51,179 nt of DNA from Prevotella sp. GTDB taxonomy: Bacteria; Bacteroidota; Bacteroidia; Bacteroidales; Bacteroidaceae. Below, in pieces: positions 28,212 through 36,621 of the stretch. Numbering within the stretch: position 1 is the first letter of the stretch; each line of letters begins with the position of its first letter. A model generated the notes under the pieces. That model ran no database searches and was not told the origin of the DNA. It worked only from the letters and a program-made list of their open reading frames with translations. The stretch covers positions 1 to 51,179 of the forward strand of contig JAFWSS010000131.1 in assembly GCA_017524385.1 (NCBI GenBank), given 5' to 3'. The translations under genes and the position numbers were made by a program.

Positions 28212-29537
28212 TTATTGTGAAACAAACCAATTATTCCCCAAGTCTCTCCAACCGTGTTCCTTCAAGTTTTCACCAAACTCTGAATTTGAATTAATTATAT
28301 GAAGCAATATGAGTGATTGTCGAGTATAATCCTTACAAATATTAAAGAAATAAATAGCGTTGTGAACACGAAATTGACTTTTACCAAAAGTATAATCCGG
28401 GATGATCACAACATCGGAAGCCAATCTTTTCAGAGGATGTTTGCCTGCCACCAAGATACTATTGTTAAGCATTTGAAATTGCGTACAACAGATGTTGAAT
28501 TCTGGTTTTTGCTTGCAAACTTGATATTCCTTATTAGAGCGTGATTCATTCTGACAGATGGCCACCACTTTTTCTATTTTTGTATTTTGTAACACATCGA
28601 AATACGACAATGGCGACCGACTGTCGATGAAGGTGGCAGACCTGGCGTCAGGGCATACCTTATTCAACAAATTTGGCAGTCTTTTCAATTCTTCATTCAA
28701 AGCTTTTGCAGGTGCATTATCCGTGTGAAGGTTGAAACGACTGATTTTTTTCTTGACTCTTTTCAAATTCTGCGAAGGAAACATTCTGACTTTCCCTGAC
28801 AACATCTTTAACATAATTCCAATTTTCCTTTTCCATCTGCGCTCTGACTTCATCTTGTCAATTATTTTTTCTTTGTCAGCAGCAAGAAAAAGCGTCCAGT
28901 CGTCAGCCCATCGGATTTTCTTATCCAACAATCCATCCCATTTTCTATAAACGATACTTTTGTATTTATAATAATCGGCTGTATTCAGTTCCAAGCCATT
29001 AGCCATCATCCTTTTGGCTATTTGGGAAGCCCCGTCTTTCCAAATGTCGAGGATGTAATAATACGACCGCAAGAACGATCGATATGGGCGATATCCCGTC
29101 TCTCCTTCTTTTCGAGGAATGAAACTTCCCAAATCGACATACATAGGCCTATTGTTCTTGAACATCACATTCAACTTATGGCAATCAACCATGTTGTAGC
29201 CATGTCTCCATCCTGTTTGTGCTATCTCCAGCACCATCAGAGCAGCATCCTTCAGCATATTGAAATTCCACTCCATGGCATACACCACCGGTGAAATCAT
29301 CTCATGCTCGATGATCATCCCGAACTGCTCGTTTTCAAAATCGGAAATCCAGGTCTTGGGAAACCATCCCTTTCCTACCACCTCGTCGATGAAGCCCGAC
29401 TCGAAATATCCTTTCGCCTGCTCGACAGCAGTTGGATAGATGCCTCTTAAGAAATGACCTTCCCATACGAAAGTGAAGCCCAACGTGTCGGCATGCAGGC
29501 GAGGTTGTGTAATTTCAGAAGAAGGAATATGGATCAT
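28212..29537 (-). CDS. NoeA-like protein with eroded methyltransferase-like C-terminus
   Basis: The 441-residue protein has an N-terminal half that strongly resembles the family annotated as NoeA-like or class I SAM methyltransferase. It shows AMEWNFNMLKDAAL (about 87-100), then a D-x4-N step (118-123) and PMYVDLGSF (131-139), which recall the catalytic and metal loops of kinase-like folds. The C-terminal half, where such proteins carry a methyltransferase, keeps only a weak outline (SATFIDSRSPLSYFDVL, VVAICQNES) and no clear glycine-rich SAM loop. Function is unknown; modification of a sugar or of the acyl group is possible. It overlaps wzx by 4 bp (ATGA). Confidence 0.6.
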   Translation of the reverse strand: MIHIPSSEITQPRLHADTLGFTFVWEGHFLRGIYPTAVEQAKGYFESGFIDEVVGKGWFPKTWISDFENEQFGMIIEHEMISPVVYAMEWNFNMLKDAALMVLEIAQTGWRHGYNMVDCHKLNVMFKNNRPMYVDLGSFIPRKEGETGYRPYRSFLRSYYYILDIWKDGASQIAKRMMANGLELNTADYYKYKSIVYRKWDGLLDKKIRWADDWTLFLAADKEKIIDKMKSERRWKRKIGIMLKMLSGKVRMFPSQNLKRVKKKISRFNLHTDNAPAKALNEELKRLPNLLNKVCPDARSATFIDSRSPLSYFDVLQNTKIEKVVAICQNESRSNKEYQVCKQKPEFNICCTQFQMLNNSILVAGKHPLKRLASDVVIIPDYTFGKSQFRVHNAIYFFNICKDYTRQSLILLHIINSNSEFGENLKEHGWRDLGNNWFVSQ

Positions 29538-31021
29538 GCTTTGGATTTCTTTGTTTTTTTTGAAGACATAGTATCCTTAAATGTATGAATGACCACCTTG
29601 GAATATGAGAATGCTTCTGGCTTGAAAAAATGGGACCATCCCGAATACAAGATTATATAAAGAATTATTTTGACCACCGCATCTGCATACATAGTCAGAT
29701 GAAGCATCTCCACGCAAACGAAAGTGATGACTGCTATGATAATCGTAGCTATCGTCACGGGGAGAAGGTCTAAAAGTTGTCGATACCATTTGTATCCAAT
29801 ATATTTGGATACCAAACCTATATTGACAAAATAAGCAAGCCAGTGGTTGATCACTACTCCACAAAGCAAGCCCTTCATCCCCCAAATAATAAGGCCTCCA
29901 ATTATAAGCATTAAACTAAATGCTCTCTTGATCACTGTCCAGGTAAAAGTGACCCTGCTTTTCCCTGTGGCAGAAATAGTCTGCATATTAACAGATTGCA
30001 AGCATTGCGCCAATCCTGCTATACACAACATCTGGAAATAGGGTACACTGACCAGCCATTTCTCAGTAAACAGCAAGATGAAAAACGGCTTTGCCACTAA
30101 CAGGAGAATGAACAACGCCGGGAAAGTGAAATATGACAATGTCATTGTAAATCTTTTTACCATATTCTGCAAGGTGGCTTTGTCATCCTGCATCTTGGCA
30201 TACAAGGGATAAGAAGCCCTGACAATCACTTTGGAAATACTTCTTGAAGCCAAGCTCTCTGCGCCATCAGCCTTGGTATAAAAACCCAATATTTCAGGAC
30301 TATATATCTTACCTACTAACAGGGTCTGGATATAAGAGGACATATTGGTAAACAAATGAGTCAACATCATATACATACCAAAACCAAACAATTCCCTGAG
30401 AGATTTCCAAGAAAAGACCAATATGGGTCGCCATTTGACATAAAACCAAAGAAAAAGTGACCTCAATCCTCTCGAAACCAGGTTTCTCACCACCAATGCC
30501 CAAACGCCAAAGCCCATATATGCCAAGACGATACAAATCACAAGGGCTGTAATGGAAGATATAACACTGATAATCGCAAGGATTTTGAAGTTTAATTTCT
30601 TTTTCAGCTGATTGGTTTGAATCAGATTGAATGCATACAAGAACAAAATCAATGCCTGTACCCTGAGGACATCAGACAATTCTGATATTTCGTAAAATCT
30701 CGCTATTGCCGGTGCGCATGCAAACAAAAGCATGTAAAGCACTACTGACAATGACAGGTTGAAGTAGAAGATGGTGGAATAATCCACCTGAGTGGCATTT
30801 TTCTTTTGTATTAATGCCGAACCAAAACCCGAATCGATAAAAGTTTCAGACAACCCCACGAACATTGCCAACATCCCAATACAGCCAAAATCGTAAGGGG
30901 TGAGCAACCTTGCCAGGATGACCTCGGAAATGAATTTGATAATCCTGCTTGAATAGGTTGAGACAGCCGTCCATTTCATCACACTGGCTGCCTTGTACCT
31001 TATGCCTTGCTCTTTTGCCAT
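29534..31021 (-). CDS. wzx: Wzx-type flippase (MOP superfamily)
   Basis: The 495-residue membrane protein has about 12-14 predicted helices and belongs to the polysaccharide transporter group related to WzxC. It starts VMKWTAVSTYSSRIIKFISEVILARLLTPYDFG, the typical family opening, and retains GSALIQKK near residue 70. It should flip the undecaprenyl-linked repeat unit across the inner membrane, ahead of Wzy polymerisation. It lies 4 bp after the PIG-L deacetylase gene and overlaps the NoeA-like gene by 4 bp. Confidence 0.92.
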   Translation of the reverse strand: MAKEQGIRYKAASVMKWTAVSTYSSRIIKFISEVILARLLTPYDFGCIGMLAMFVGLSETFIDSGFGSALIQKKNATQVDYSTIFYFNLSLSVVLYMLLFACAPAIARFYEISELSDVLRVQALILFLYAFNLIQTNQLKKKLNFKILAIISVISSITALVICIVLAYMGFGVWALVVRNLVSRGLRSLFLWFYVKWRPILVFSWKSLRELFGFGMYMMLTHLFTNMSSYIQTLLVGKIYSPEILGFYTKADGAESLASRSISKVIVRASYPLYAKMQDDKATLQNMVKRFTMTLSYFTFPALFILLLVAKPFFILLFTEKWLVSVPYFQMLCIAGLAQCLQSVNMQTISATGKSRVTFTWTVIKRAFSLMLIIGGLIIWGMKGLLCGVVINHWLAYFVNIGLVSKYIGYKWYRQLLDLLPVTIATIIIAVITFVCVEMLHLTMYADAVVKIILYIILYSGWSHFFKPEAFSYSKVVIHTFKDTMSSKKTKKSKA

Positions 31022-31025
31022 CTAA

Positions 31026-31700
31026 CTATCTTCTCTCAAACAACAACTGGAAGGCTTCGGCATACATCACGCCGGCTCTGCTGCCACGCAGGCGAGCCAG
31101 TGCCTTGATGGAACTCAAGCTGCGTGGATAAGGCTCCTCCATCACCTCCTTGGCATACAAGGCCATGATTTCCATTTTTCGCTCCATAAATTCAGTGATG
31201 TCCACATACACATTGGGGATGAAAGTGCGAGCCGGAGTAGCCAGGGCAAATTCAGTCTCAGAGAGTGTCTCCATCATATAGATGCGCTCAATGAAAGGAT
31301 AGCGGAAGGACTTGGTGCAACTGTACACTGCATCGAAGGCGACTCGATGGTCGGAGTGCACGTCATTGGCAAACATCATGTAAATGACATTTGGCTTGAT
31401 GCGTTTGATGACTTCCGACACGCGCTTGATAATATCCCTCAAGTCAAGGGTATGGAGCAATTGTGTGGGCAACGCAAGATATTCCAAAGAGTCATAGCCA
31501 TAAGCATCTGCTACTCGCTGCACACGCTTGCTCCTTTCATCAATATGCTGTTGGGTGAAATGATTAGGATGTTCAAGGGTCGGACCGGTCAGCAACAGCC
31601 AATTGATTACATCACCCTGAGCCTTATGCTTGAGAATTGTTCCGCCACATCCCAATGTCTCATCATCAGCATGGACAGCTATACATAAAACATTATTCAT
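31026..31700 (-). CDS. PIG-L/LmbE family deacetylase
   Basis: The 224-residue protein is a zinc-dependent N-deacetylase. The metal ligands are visible as HADDETLGCGG (10-20) and HSDHR (about 117-121). Members remove acetyl groups from N-acetyl sugars or related amides (MshB, PIG-L, bacillithiol enzymes). In this locus it may free an amine on a sugar so that another acyl group can be attached, which would fit the nearby acyltransferase and ligase genes. There is no signal peptide, so cytosolic action is expected. Confidence 0.88.
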   Translation of the reverse strand: MNNVLCIAVHADDETLGCGGTILKHKAQGDVINWLLLTGPTLEHPNHFTQQHIDERSKRVQRVADAYGYDSLEYLALPTQLLHTLDLRDIIKRVSEVIKRIKPNVIYMMFANDVHSDHRVAFDAVYSCTKSFRYPFIERIYMMETLSETEFALATPARTFIPNVYVDITEFMERKMEIMALYAKEVMEEPYPRSLSSIKALARLRGSRAGVMYAEAFQLLFERR

Positions 31701-31712
31701 TAATCAAATAAA

Positions 31713-32768
31713 TTAAATTTCACGATATCCCAGCAACATCTTGCGATGAACGTCATAACTTTCAGGATGTTTATCCATCCATTGACGGACGATCTCGTCA
31801 TATATCGTCGCATTGTGTATTTTCTTTCCAATATGGAAATCTGAGAGTGACTTGGAAAAATTCATTTTATATTTTAGAAGAGAATTGTCTGGATTGGAAT
31901 TAGACCCACCTCCAAAATGTACAAAACGGCATCCATGAGCTTTCGCAGATTTTATCATAGACCAATACATCAGCGTATTCACCCCAGTCTTGTTGTATTC
32001 CGTGAGTGAAGCTCGAAGATAATTGCTGTAATAATCTTTTGATACCAATCCCGAATAACAGGCGATAGGAATATCGTCTTGATAGGCAATGAAAAATTCA
32101 ATATCATTCATCTGGAACATTCGTCGGAAATGTTCCTTGCTAAAAAAAAGGTAAGGAATGGAATGTACATGCTCCATATTCGCACGATAAATACTGTTGA
32201 AAATATCCACGTTGTCTTCAGTGTATTGAACGGGGCGTATGTCAATCGACTTCGATGCCTTACGTACATGCTGCCTTGTTGACTTGTCAAATCCTTTAAA
32301 AATCTCCTCTTCTGTCTGTGCCAAGTCCATGTAAACGGTATGTCGGTCGAAAATGACATCAAAATGCCCCCTTCCCAACTCTTTATTCTTGAGGATGGGA
32401 TGAAATCGTGTAAATTCCGCCACTATATGGTTTTCATCACAATAACGATCAAAAGCATCCCAAGTCTTATCAATGAAAGCCTTGTCGTTCGAGTTTACAA
32501 TCATACCATTGTAACCATATGCTCCTTGTATGTCGTAATATTCGTCATCCAACTGATATCCTAATAGATTGACGGAATTTTTCATAAAAGGATATATTGC
32601 GACACTACCTTCCTCTTCAAACACAAAGCAGCAAGCCTTGCCATCCCCATTCTTTTCATACAGTGAATAGTATTCAGGGGTGAAATAGACATCCTGCTGG
32701 GAGCTTGGCAGCCTGTCAAGGTATTTTTGCCATTTGAGTTGGTCCTTTGTTGTCAATACTTCTGTCAT
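31713..32768 (-). CDS. FemAB/GNAT-fold acyl- or aminoacyltransferase
   Basis: The 351-residue protein is a double-GNAT FemAB-like protein (Acetyltransf_6 type). Recognisable parts are the FDKSTRQHVRKASK block at about 160-173 and the second GNAT half with FFIAYQDDIPIACYSGLVSKDYYSNYLRAS and FVHFGGGS. Family members transfer amino acids or acyl groups to amines. It lies 12 bp before the PIG-L gene, so an amine unmasked by that enzyme is a candidate acceptor. Substrates are not determined. Confidence 0.78.
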   Translation of the reverse strand: MTEVLTTKDQLKWQKYLDRLPSSQQDVYFTPEYYSLYEKNGDGKACCFVFEEEGSVAIYPFMKNSVNLLGYQLDDEYYDIQGAYGYNGMIVNSNDKAFIDKTWDAFDRYCDENHIVAEFTRFHPILKNKELGRGHFDVIFDRHTVYMDLAQTEEEIFKGFDKSTRQHVRKASKSIDIRPVQYTEDNVDIFNSIYRANMEHVHSIPYLFFSKEHFRRMFQMNDIEFFIAYQDDIPIACYSGLVSKDYYSNYLRASLTEYNKTGVNTLMYWSMIKSAKAHGCRFVHFGGGSNSNPDNSLLKYKMNFSKSLSDFHIGKKIHNATIYDEIVRQWMDKHPESYDVHRKMLLGYREI

Positions 32769-32790
32769 CTCACATCTCTTGTCTAATGGA

Positions 32791-33636
32791 TTATAGGTTC
32801 ACGCTTGCCCGTCGTGGTTCGAAGCAGCAGCATGGCCTTAAAGCCACGATGCGCACACCACTGGCACGTTGAGGTCCCACCTTGGCAAAAGTGGCAAGCA
32901 CGCTGGTCTTGCCACCAAGTCCCAAGGCACCGACGTTGGAAGCATTGACCCTTTGGGTGATGGTTTGTTCAAAATCGCTTTGACGGTCGTAATCACCATA
33001 AGCCATGGCCTCCATCATCAAGGCTGTAGCCTCAAACTGTGAGCGGCCGATGCCTATGGCCAAAGTGCAAGGCGAACAACCCAGTTGGCTGACCGCCGGT
33101 ATGGCACGATTGACGATTTCATCCACCACGGCATTTACGCTATGGCGATGGAAGACCCGCTGCGTGACACCCCTGATGGCAGGTCCTCCACCCAGCATCA
33201 TCACCGTCAACCTCAGCACATCGTCCTCCACCGGCTTGATGATGAAAGGCGAAGGCGCCAGTGCTCCCGGGTCGGCATCAAGTCCGCCAGACTGGTCGAT
33301 GCGCTCCATGTCATCACCCTTGATGGCCATGGGGCGGCCAGGCAGCTTGCGCAACCCTTCCCTGACCCCCTCTTGGATTTGGAAGAGCAACTCCCCCGTC
33401 ACTTGGCGGTTTTTGCCCACTTCCAAGAAAAGATGCGGGATGCCGGTGTCGTCACAAAGCGGGCTGTGGCGTTCCTCCGCCACCAATGCATTGTCAAGCA
33501 CCTGGCGCATAACCCAGCAACTGCTCGTTCCCGGGTCGCTCTCCATAGCTTTGCGATATGCCTCTTTTTGGTCTTCGCGAAACGTGGACCCCGCCTCGAC
33601 CAGGCACTGAGCCACTTTTTCAACTATACTACTCAT
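32791..33636 (-). CDS. Fumarase class I alpha-subunit homologue
   Basis: This protein of about 281 residues corresponds to the [4Fe-4S] N-terminal half of class I fumarase or the alpha subunit of tartrate dehydratase. Three cysteine contexts expected for the cluster are present: PLCDDTGIP, GCSPCTLAIG and the C-terminal PCCCFEP. I prefer the ATG at 33636, which overlaps the beta gene by only 8 bp and has an AAGGAAAAAG stretch before it; an ATG at 33684 would overlap by 56 bp. Members hydrate or dehydrate C4 acids such as fumarate, mesaconate and tartrate. It sits downstream of the beta gene inside a glycan locus, so a dedicated biosynthetic role is more likely than central metabolism. Confidence 0.82.
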   Translation of the reverse strand: MSSIVEKVAQCLVEAGSTFREDQKEAYRKAMESDPGTSSCWVMRQVLDNALVAEERHSPLCDDTGIPHLFLEVGKNRQVTGELLFQIQEGVREGLRKLPGRPMAIKGDDMERIDQSGGLDADPGALAPSPFIIKPVEDDVLRLTVMMLGGGPAIRGVTQRVFHRHSVNAVVDEIVNRAIPAVSQLGCSPCTLAIGIGRSQFEATALMMEAMAYGDYDRQSDFEQTITQRVNASNVGALGLGGKTSVLATFAKVGPQRASGVRIVALRPCCCFEPRRASVNL

Positions 33637-34135
33637 AGATGCTTTTTCCTTTTGCTGCAGCAATGATGGCTTGGTAATGCTCAACCCTTATACGATACAA
33701 TGCTTCCATTCCCAATTCGGGAAACGCCACGCATTCACGCTCAAAAGTATGGCTCTCCAACAAGGCTGTCACAGGTGGAATGATGGCGAATACAGCGATT
33801 TGCTCCTCCAGCATCCTCACCGTCTCGGCCTTGATGGCCCCTTTTCCCAAATGCATCCTCACCCCGGCTTTTGAAAGCGTCTCAAAAGAGCTTTCTATCT
33901 CCAATTTGTTACTTGAGGTCGGTCCCACCCCGGCAGGGCTTACTGCGGTATGGAAGATGACGCCACCTTGCAAGTCAATGCCGCGTTGCTCCCAAGTGCC
34001 TTCCTCTATTTCCTTGCAGATGCGGGGCAGCACGGCATCACGACCGCAAAAGATGTAGCCGCTGATGTCGACCACGTCACCTACTTGCAGCTGCGCGATG
34101 GCTTCCTCACTGAACGGTGTCGTTAATTTGAACAT
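33629..34135 (-). CDS. Fumarase class I beta-subunit homologue
   Basis: The 168-residue protein matches the C-terminal swivelling domain of class I fumarases (TtdB type). It has VVDISGYIFCGRDA near residue 21, FHTAVSPAGVGPTSSNKLE at about 76-94, and HLGKGAIK. The usual GGAAAL segment is replaced by PPVTALLES, so the substrate may differ from fumarate. The beta gene precedes the alpha gene and overlaps it. It lies 6 bp after the ThDP-dependent decarboxylase gene. Confidence 0.82.
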   Translation of the reverse strand: MFKLTTPFSEEAIAQLQVGDVVDISGYIFCGRDAVLPRICKEIEEGTWEQRGIDLQGGVIFHTAVSPAGVGPTSSNKLEIESSFETLSKAGVRMHLGKGAIKAETVRMLEEQIAVFAIIPPVTALLESHTFERECVAFPELGMEALYRIRVEHYQAIIAAAKGKSIYE

Positions 34136-34141
34136 CTTATA

Positions 34142-35275
34142 TCATTTGGATGTATTGAAGAATCGAACAAGAGCGTCCTTCTGTTCCTTATGCTTGATTT
34201 GGAGTTTGGGCATGTCGCTTCGTATGCCTTGGCGCACATGCACATCCACAAACGACATCTTGCCATGGAGGCAGGCTTCTTTGACAAACTGCTGCAACTC
34301 ATCCTTCCTTTCAATCCACGAAGGCGGAACCTCATAATTACAAGCCCTTGCCACAGCAGTCAAATCAACCACCTGGCCTGCAGATTTTTGCCCGCCAACG
34401 GATTCGTTCACCCCATTGTTGAGGACGATATGGAGAAGGTTTCCCGGGCGATAGCGGCCGTTTGTAGCCAAAGCACCCATATGCATCACGGCAGAAGCAT
34501 CCCCGTCGAAAACAACGATGTTTTTCCCAGGTGCGCCCAAGGCCATGCCCAAGCCAATGGAAGACACATGGCCCATCGCACCGACGTTCAGGAATTCACA
34601 ATCTCGGCCATACCCGTGGATGGCCAATTGCTCGTGCAACTCCCTTGTGGCCCTTCCTGTGGTGGCAAGGTAAACCACACTGTCACCCAAGACATCGATG
34701 ACAGCCGAAATGGCCTCCTCGCGATTCATCAAGTTGCTTTCCGGGTATTCCTGATGTTTTTCCTTTTGGGTGAGAATGCCTTTCTTTGCAATCAAAGCCA
34801 CAGGAGAGGAGAGTTCCTTTGCCTTGTCATATGCCCATTTGAACTTTTCCACAACAGTAAGGTCATCATCCAACACCTTGCATGGTATATCCATGTCTTC
34901 CATCAAGACAGGGGTCAGTTCGCCTTGCTTCTTATGCTGTGCATGGTCTTTCACTTCCGGGTCGCCCCTCCATCCTATCACCAGAATCATCGGTATGGAA
35001 TATACAGTGTCATGAACCAATGAGAGCAAAGGATTCGTTGCATTCCCTATGCCTGAATTCTGCATATACACTAATGGGATGTTGCCAGTAGCCATATAGT
35101 TTCCTGCAGCGATGGCAATCGCATTTCCCTCGTTGGCAGCCATCACATGCAGACCATCGGGAACATGATTTGAAAGATATAAACAAAAATCATTCAATAA
35201 CGAATCAGGAACACCAGTGAAAAACCGTATTCCTATTTTCATTAAATCTTGATACAGATTCTTTTGCGATATCAT
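34142..35275 (-). CDS. aepY: Phosphonopyruvate decarboxylase-like ThDP enzyme
   Basis: The 377-residue protein closely follows the AepY/Ppd pattern: FFTGVPDSLLNDFC (18-31), the ThDP-activating Glu49 in NEGNAIA, GWRGDPEVKDHAQH (101-114), and the ThDP/Mg motif GDA at 258-260 with NN at 286-287. AepY decarboxylates 3-phosphonopyruvate to phosphonoacetaldehyde, and sulfopyruvate decarboxylases are close relatives. No PEP mutase (AepX) or 2-aminoethylphosphonate transaminase is recognisable in the window. The true substrate could therefore be phosphonopyruvate made elsewhere, or another 3-substituted pyruvate. Its start overlaps the stop of the MmgE/PrpD gene (TAATG). Confidence 0.85.
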   Translation of the reverse strand: MISQKNLYQDLMKIGIRFFTGVPDSLLNDFCLYLSNHVPDGLHVMAANEGNAIAIAAGNYMATGNIPLVYMQNSGIGNATNPLLSLVHDTVYSIPMILVIGWRGDPEVKDHAQHKKQGELTPVLMEDMDIPCKVLDDDLTVVEKFKWAYDKAKELSSPVALIAKKGILTQKEKHQEYPESNLMNREEAISAVIDVLGDSVVYLATTGRATRELHEQLAIHGYGRDCEFLNVGAMGHVSSIGLGMALGAPGKNIVVFDGDASAVMHMGALATNGRYRPGNLLHIVLNNGVNESVGGQKSAGQVVDLTAVARACNYEVPPSWIERKDELQQFVKEACLHGKMSFVDVHVRQGIRSDMPKLQIKHKEQKDALVRFFNTSK

Positions 35276-36615
35276 TAAACGAATTTCTTGAAATCAACAA
35301 CATCTTCTGTCATTATCATTTCATACAAGAATGTTGATTTATCATTATCAAATCCCGCATGTGATGTCATTGAAATAAACTTTTCCTTTAATTCATCCTC
35401 AGACATAGGATTTTCAGGTTCTCCCTTTGGATAATCCACCCTATGCTCAAAAACATGGCCATCAATCATTTCAATTTTGAGAATAGCAACACGTTTGTCG
35501 GGGACAAGCTTTGTCAATTCTTCATTTCCTTCAATTACGCACAAGTCAATGAGATGAAGAATCTGAGGATTCTTGACATACTTGTTGGAAAAAACTTCAA
35601 CATCAGCTTTTCCTGTATACAAAGCAGCTGCAATACAATAAGGTATGCTCATTCTTGCCGAATTTTCCTCATAGATGTCTTTGCCATCGTGCTTACCAAT
35701 CACCCCCTTGTAAGTTGTGACATTTATGGCTTTTATTTTATCGACGCTGAATTCCTTATTTTTACGAATGGCCAGAGCTGCTTCAATTTCAGGATGAGTA
35801 TGCCGACAAGAAGCATAGGGTTTTAGATAGATGTTACCAATTTCAAAGCCTCTCCCCTTTTCAAATAGTTTTATTTCATCAAAGCTTTTACACATCATAC
35901 TGAAAAAGCCTGTATCACCAGAGAGGACATCATTTGGACCACCATAACCAGCTTTTGCCATCATACAAGCGTAATAGCCCAACAATGCAGCTCTTCCACA
36001 ATTATATGGCTTGAGCTGTGATACATCTTCTATTACTTTTAAAGTTCCATAAGCAGAGACGGCAGCCGCAGAAAAAGCATCTTTCATCTCTCTTTTATCA
36101 TAATCAAGCATTACCGCCAAACCTACGGCCACACCGATAGTGCAACAAGTCGCGGTCGGATGAAAGCCAGCTGAATAATGAGAGGGCTGCATTGCTTTTG
36201 CCAACCGAATGGAAGTTTCATATCCACATATTGCACCTAAGACAAATCGCTTCCATGGAACATCTTTTACAATTGCCACAGGGATCAACGCTGAGAATAA
36301 TGGAGCACTCGGATGTATTACACCGTATCTAATTCCATCATCAAGTTCAAGATAATGAGCGTTTAATCCATTTACAAGAATGGCACAAGCTAATGAAGTT
36401 TCTTCATCCATTCCGATGGGTTTGATGCATCTCGCTCCATCATCCATTAGATGTATAAGCAATTGGTTCTTCTTACGAAGTTCTACAGAACCCGCAATCA
36501 TCACACTAATCGTATCTGCAAGGCAAATTCGCAACATTTTGTGTGTTGAGGAAGGGATTTCTTCGTAATTAATCGAAGAGATATAATCTAAGAATCTATC
36601 TGTATAGTTTACCAT
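35275..36615 (-). CDS. MmgE/PrpD family protein
   Basis: The 446-residue all-helical plus alpha/beta protein resembles 2-methylcitrate dehydratase and its relatives. It has LNAHYLELDDGIRYGVIHPSA near the usual substrate region (about residues 83-103), GYETSIRLAKA, and FHPTATCCTIGVAVGLA (about 151-167), all hallmarks of the family. Known members include PrpD, cis-aconitate decarboxylase and iminodisuccinate epimerase, so dehydration, decarboxylation or epimerisation are all possible. It sits in the nine-gene metabolic block and is visibly more AT-rich than the flanking aldo/keto reductase gene. Confidence 0.85.
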   Translation of the reverse strand: MVNYTDRFLDYISSINYEEIPSSTHKMLRICLADTISVMIAGSVELRKKNQLLIHLMDDGARCIKPIGMDEETSLACAILVNGLNAHYLELDDGIRYGVIHPSAPLFSALIPVAIVKDVPWKRFVLGAICGYETSIRLAKAMQPSHYSAGFHPTATCCTIGVAVGLAVMLDYDKREMKDAFSAAAVSAYGTLKVIEDVSQLKPYNCGRAALLGYYACMMAKAGYGGPNDVLSGDTGFFSMMCKSFDEIKLFEKGRGFEIGNIYLKPYASCRHTHPEIEAALAIRKNKEFSVDKIKAINVTTYKGVIGKHDGKDIYEENSARMSIPYCIAAALYTGKADVEVFSNKYVKNPQILHLIDLCVIEGNEELTKLVPDKRVAILKIEMIDGHVFEHRVDYPKGEPENPMSEDELKEKFISMTSHAGFDNDKSTFLYEMIMTEDVVDFKKFV

Positions 36616-36621
36616 AATGGC

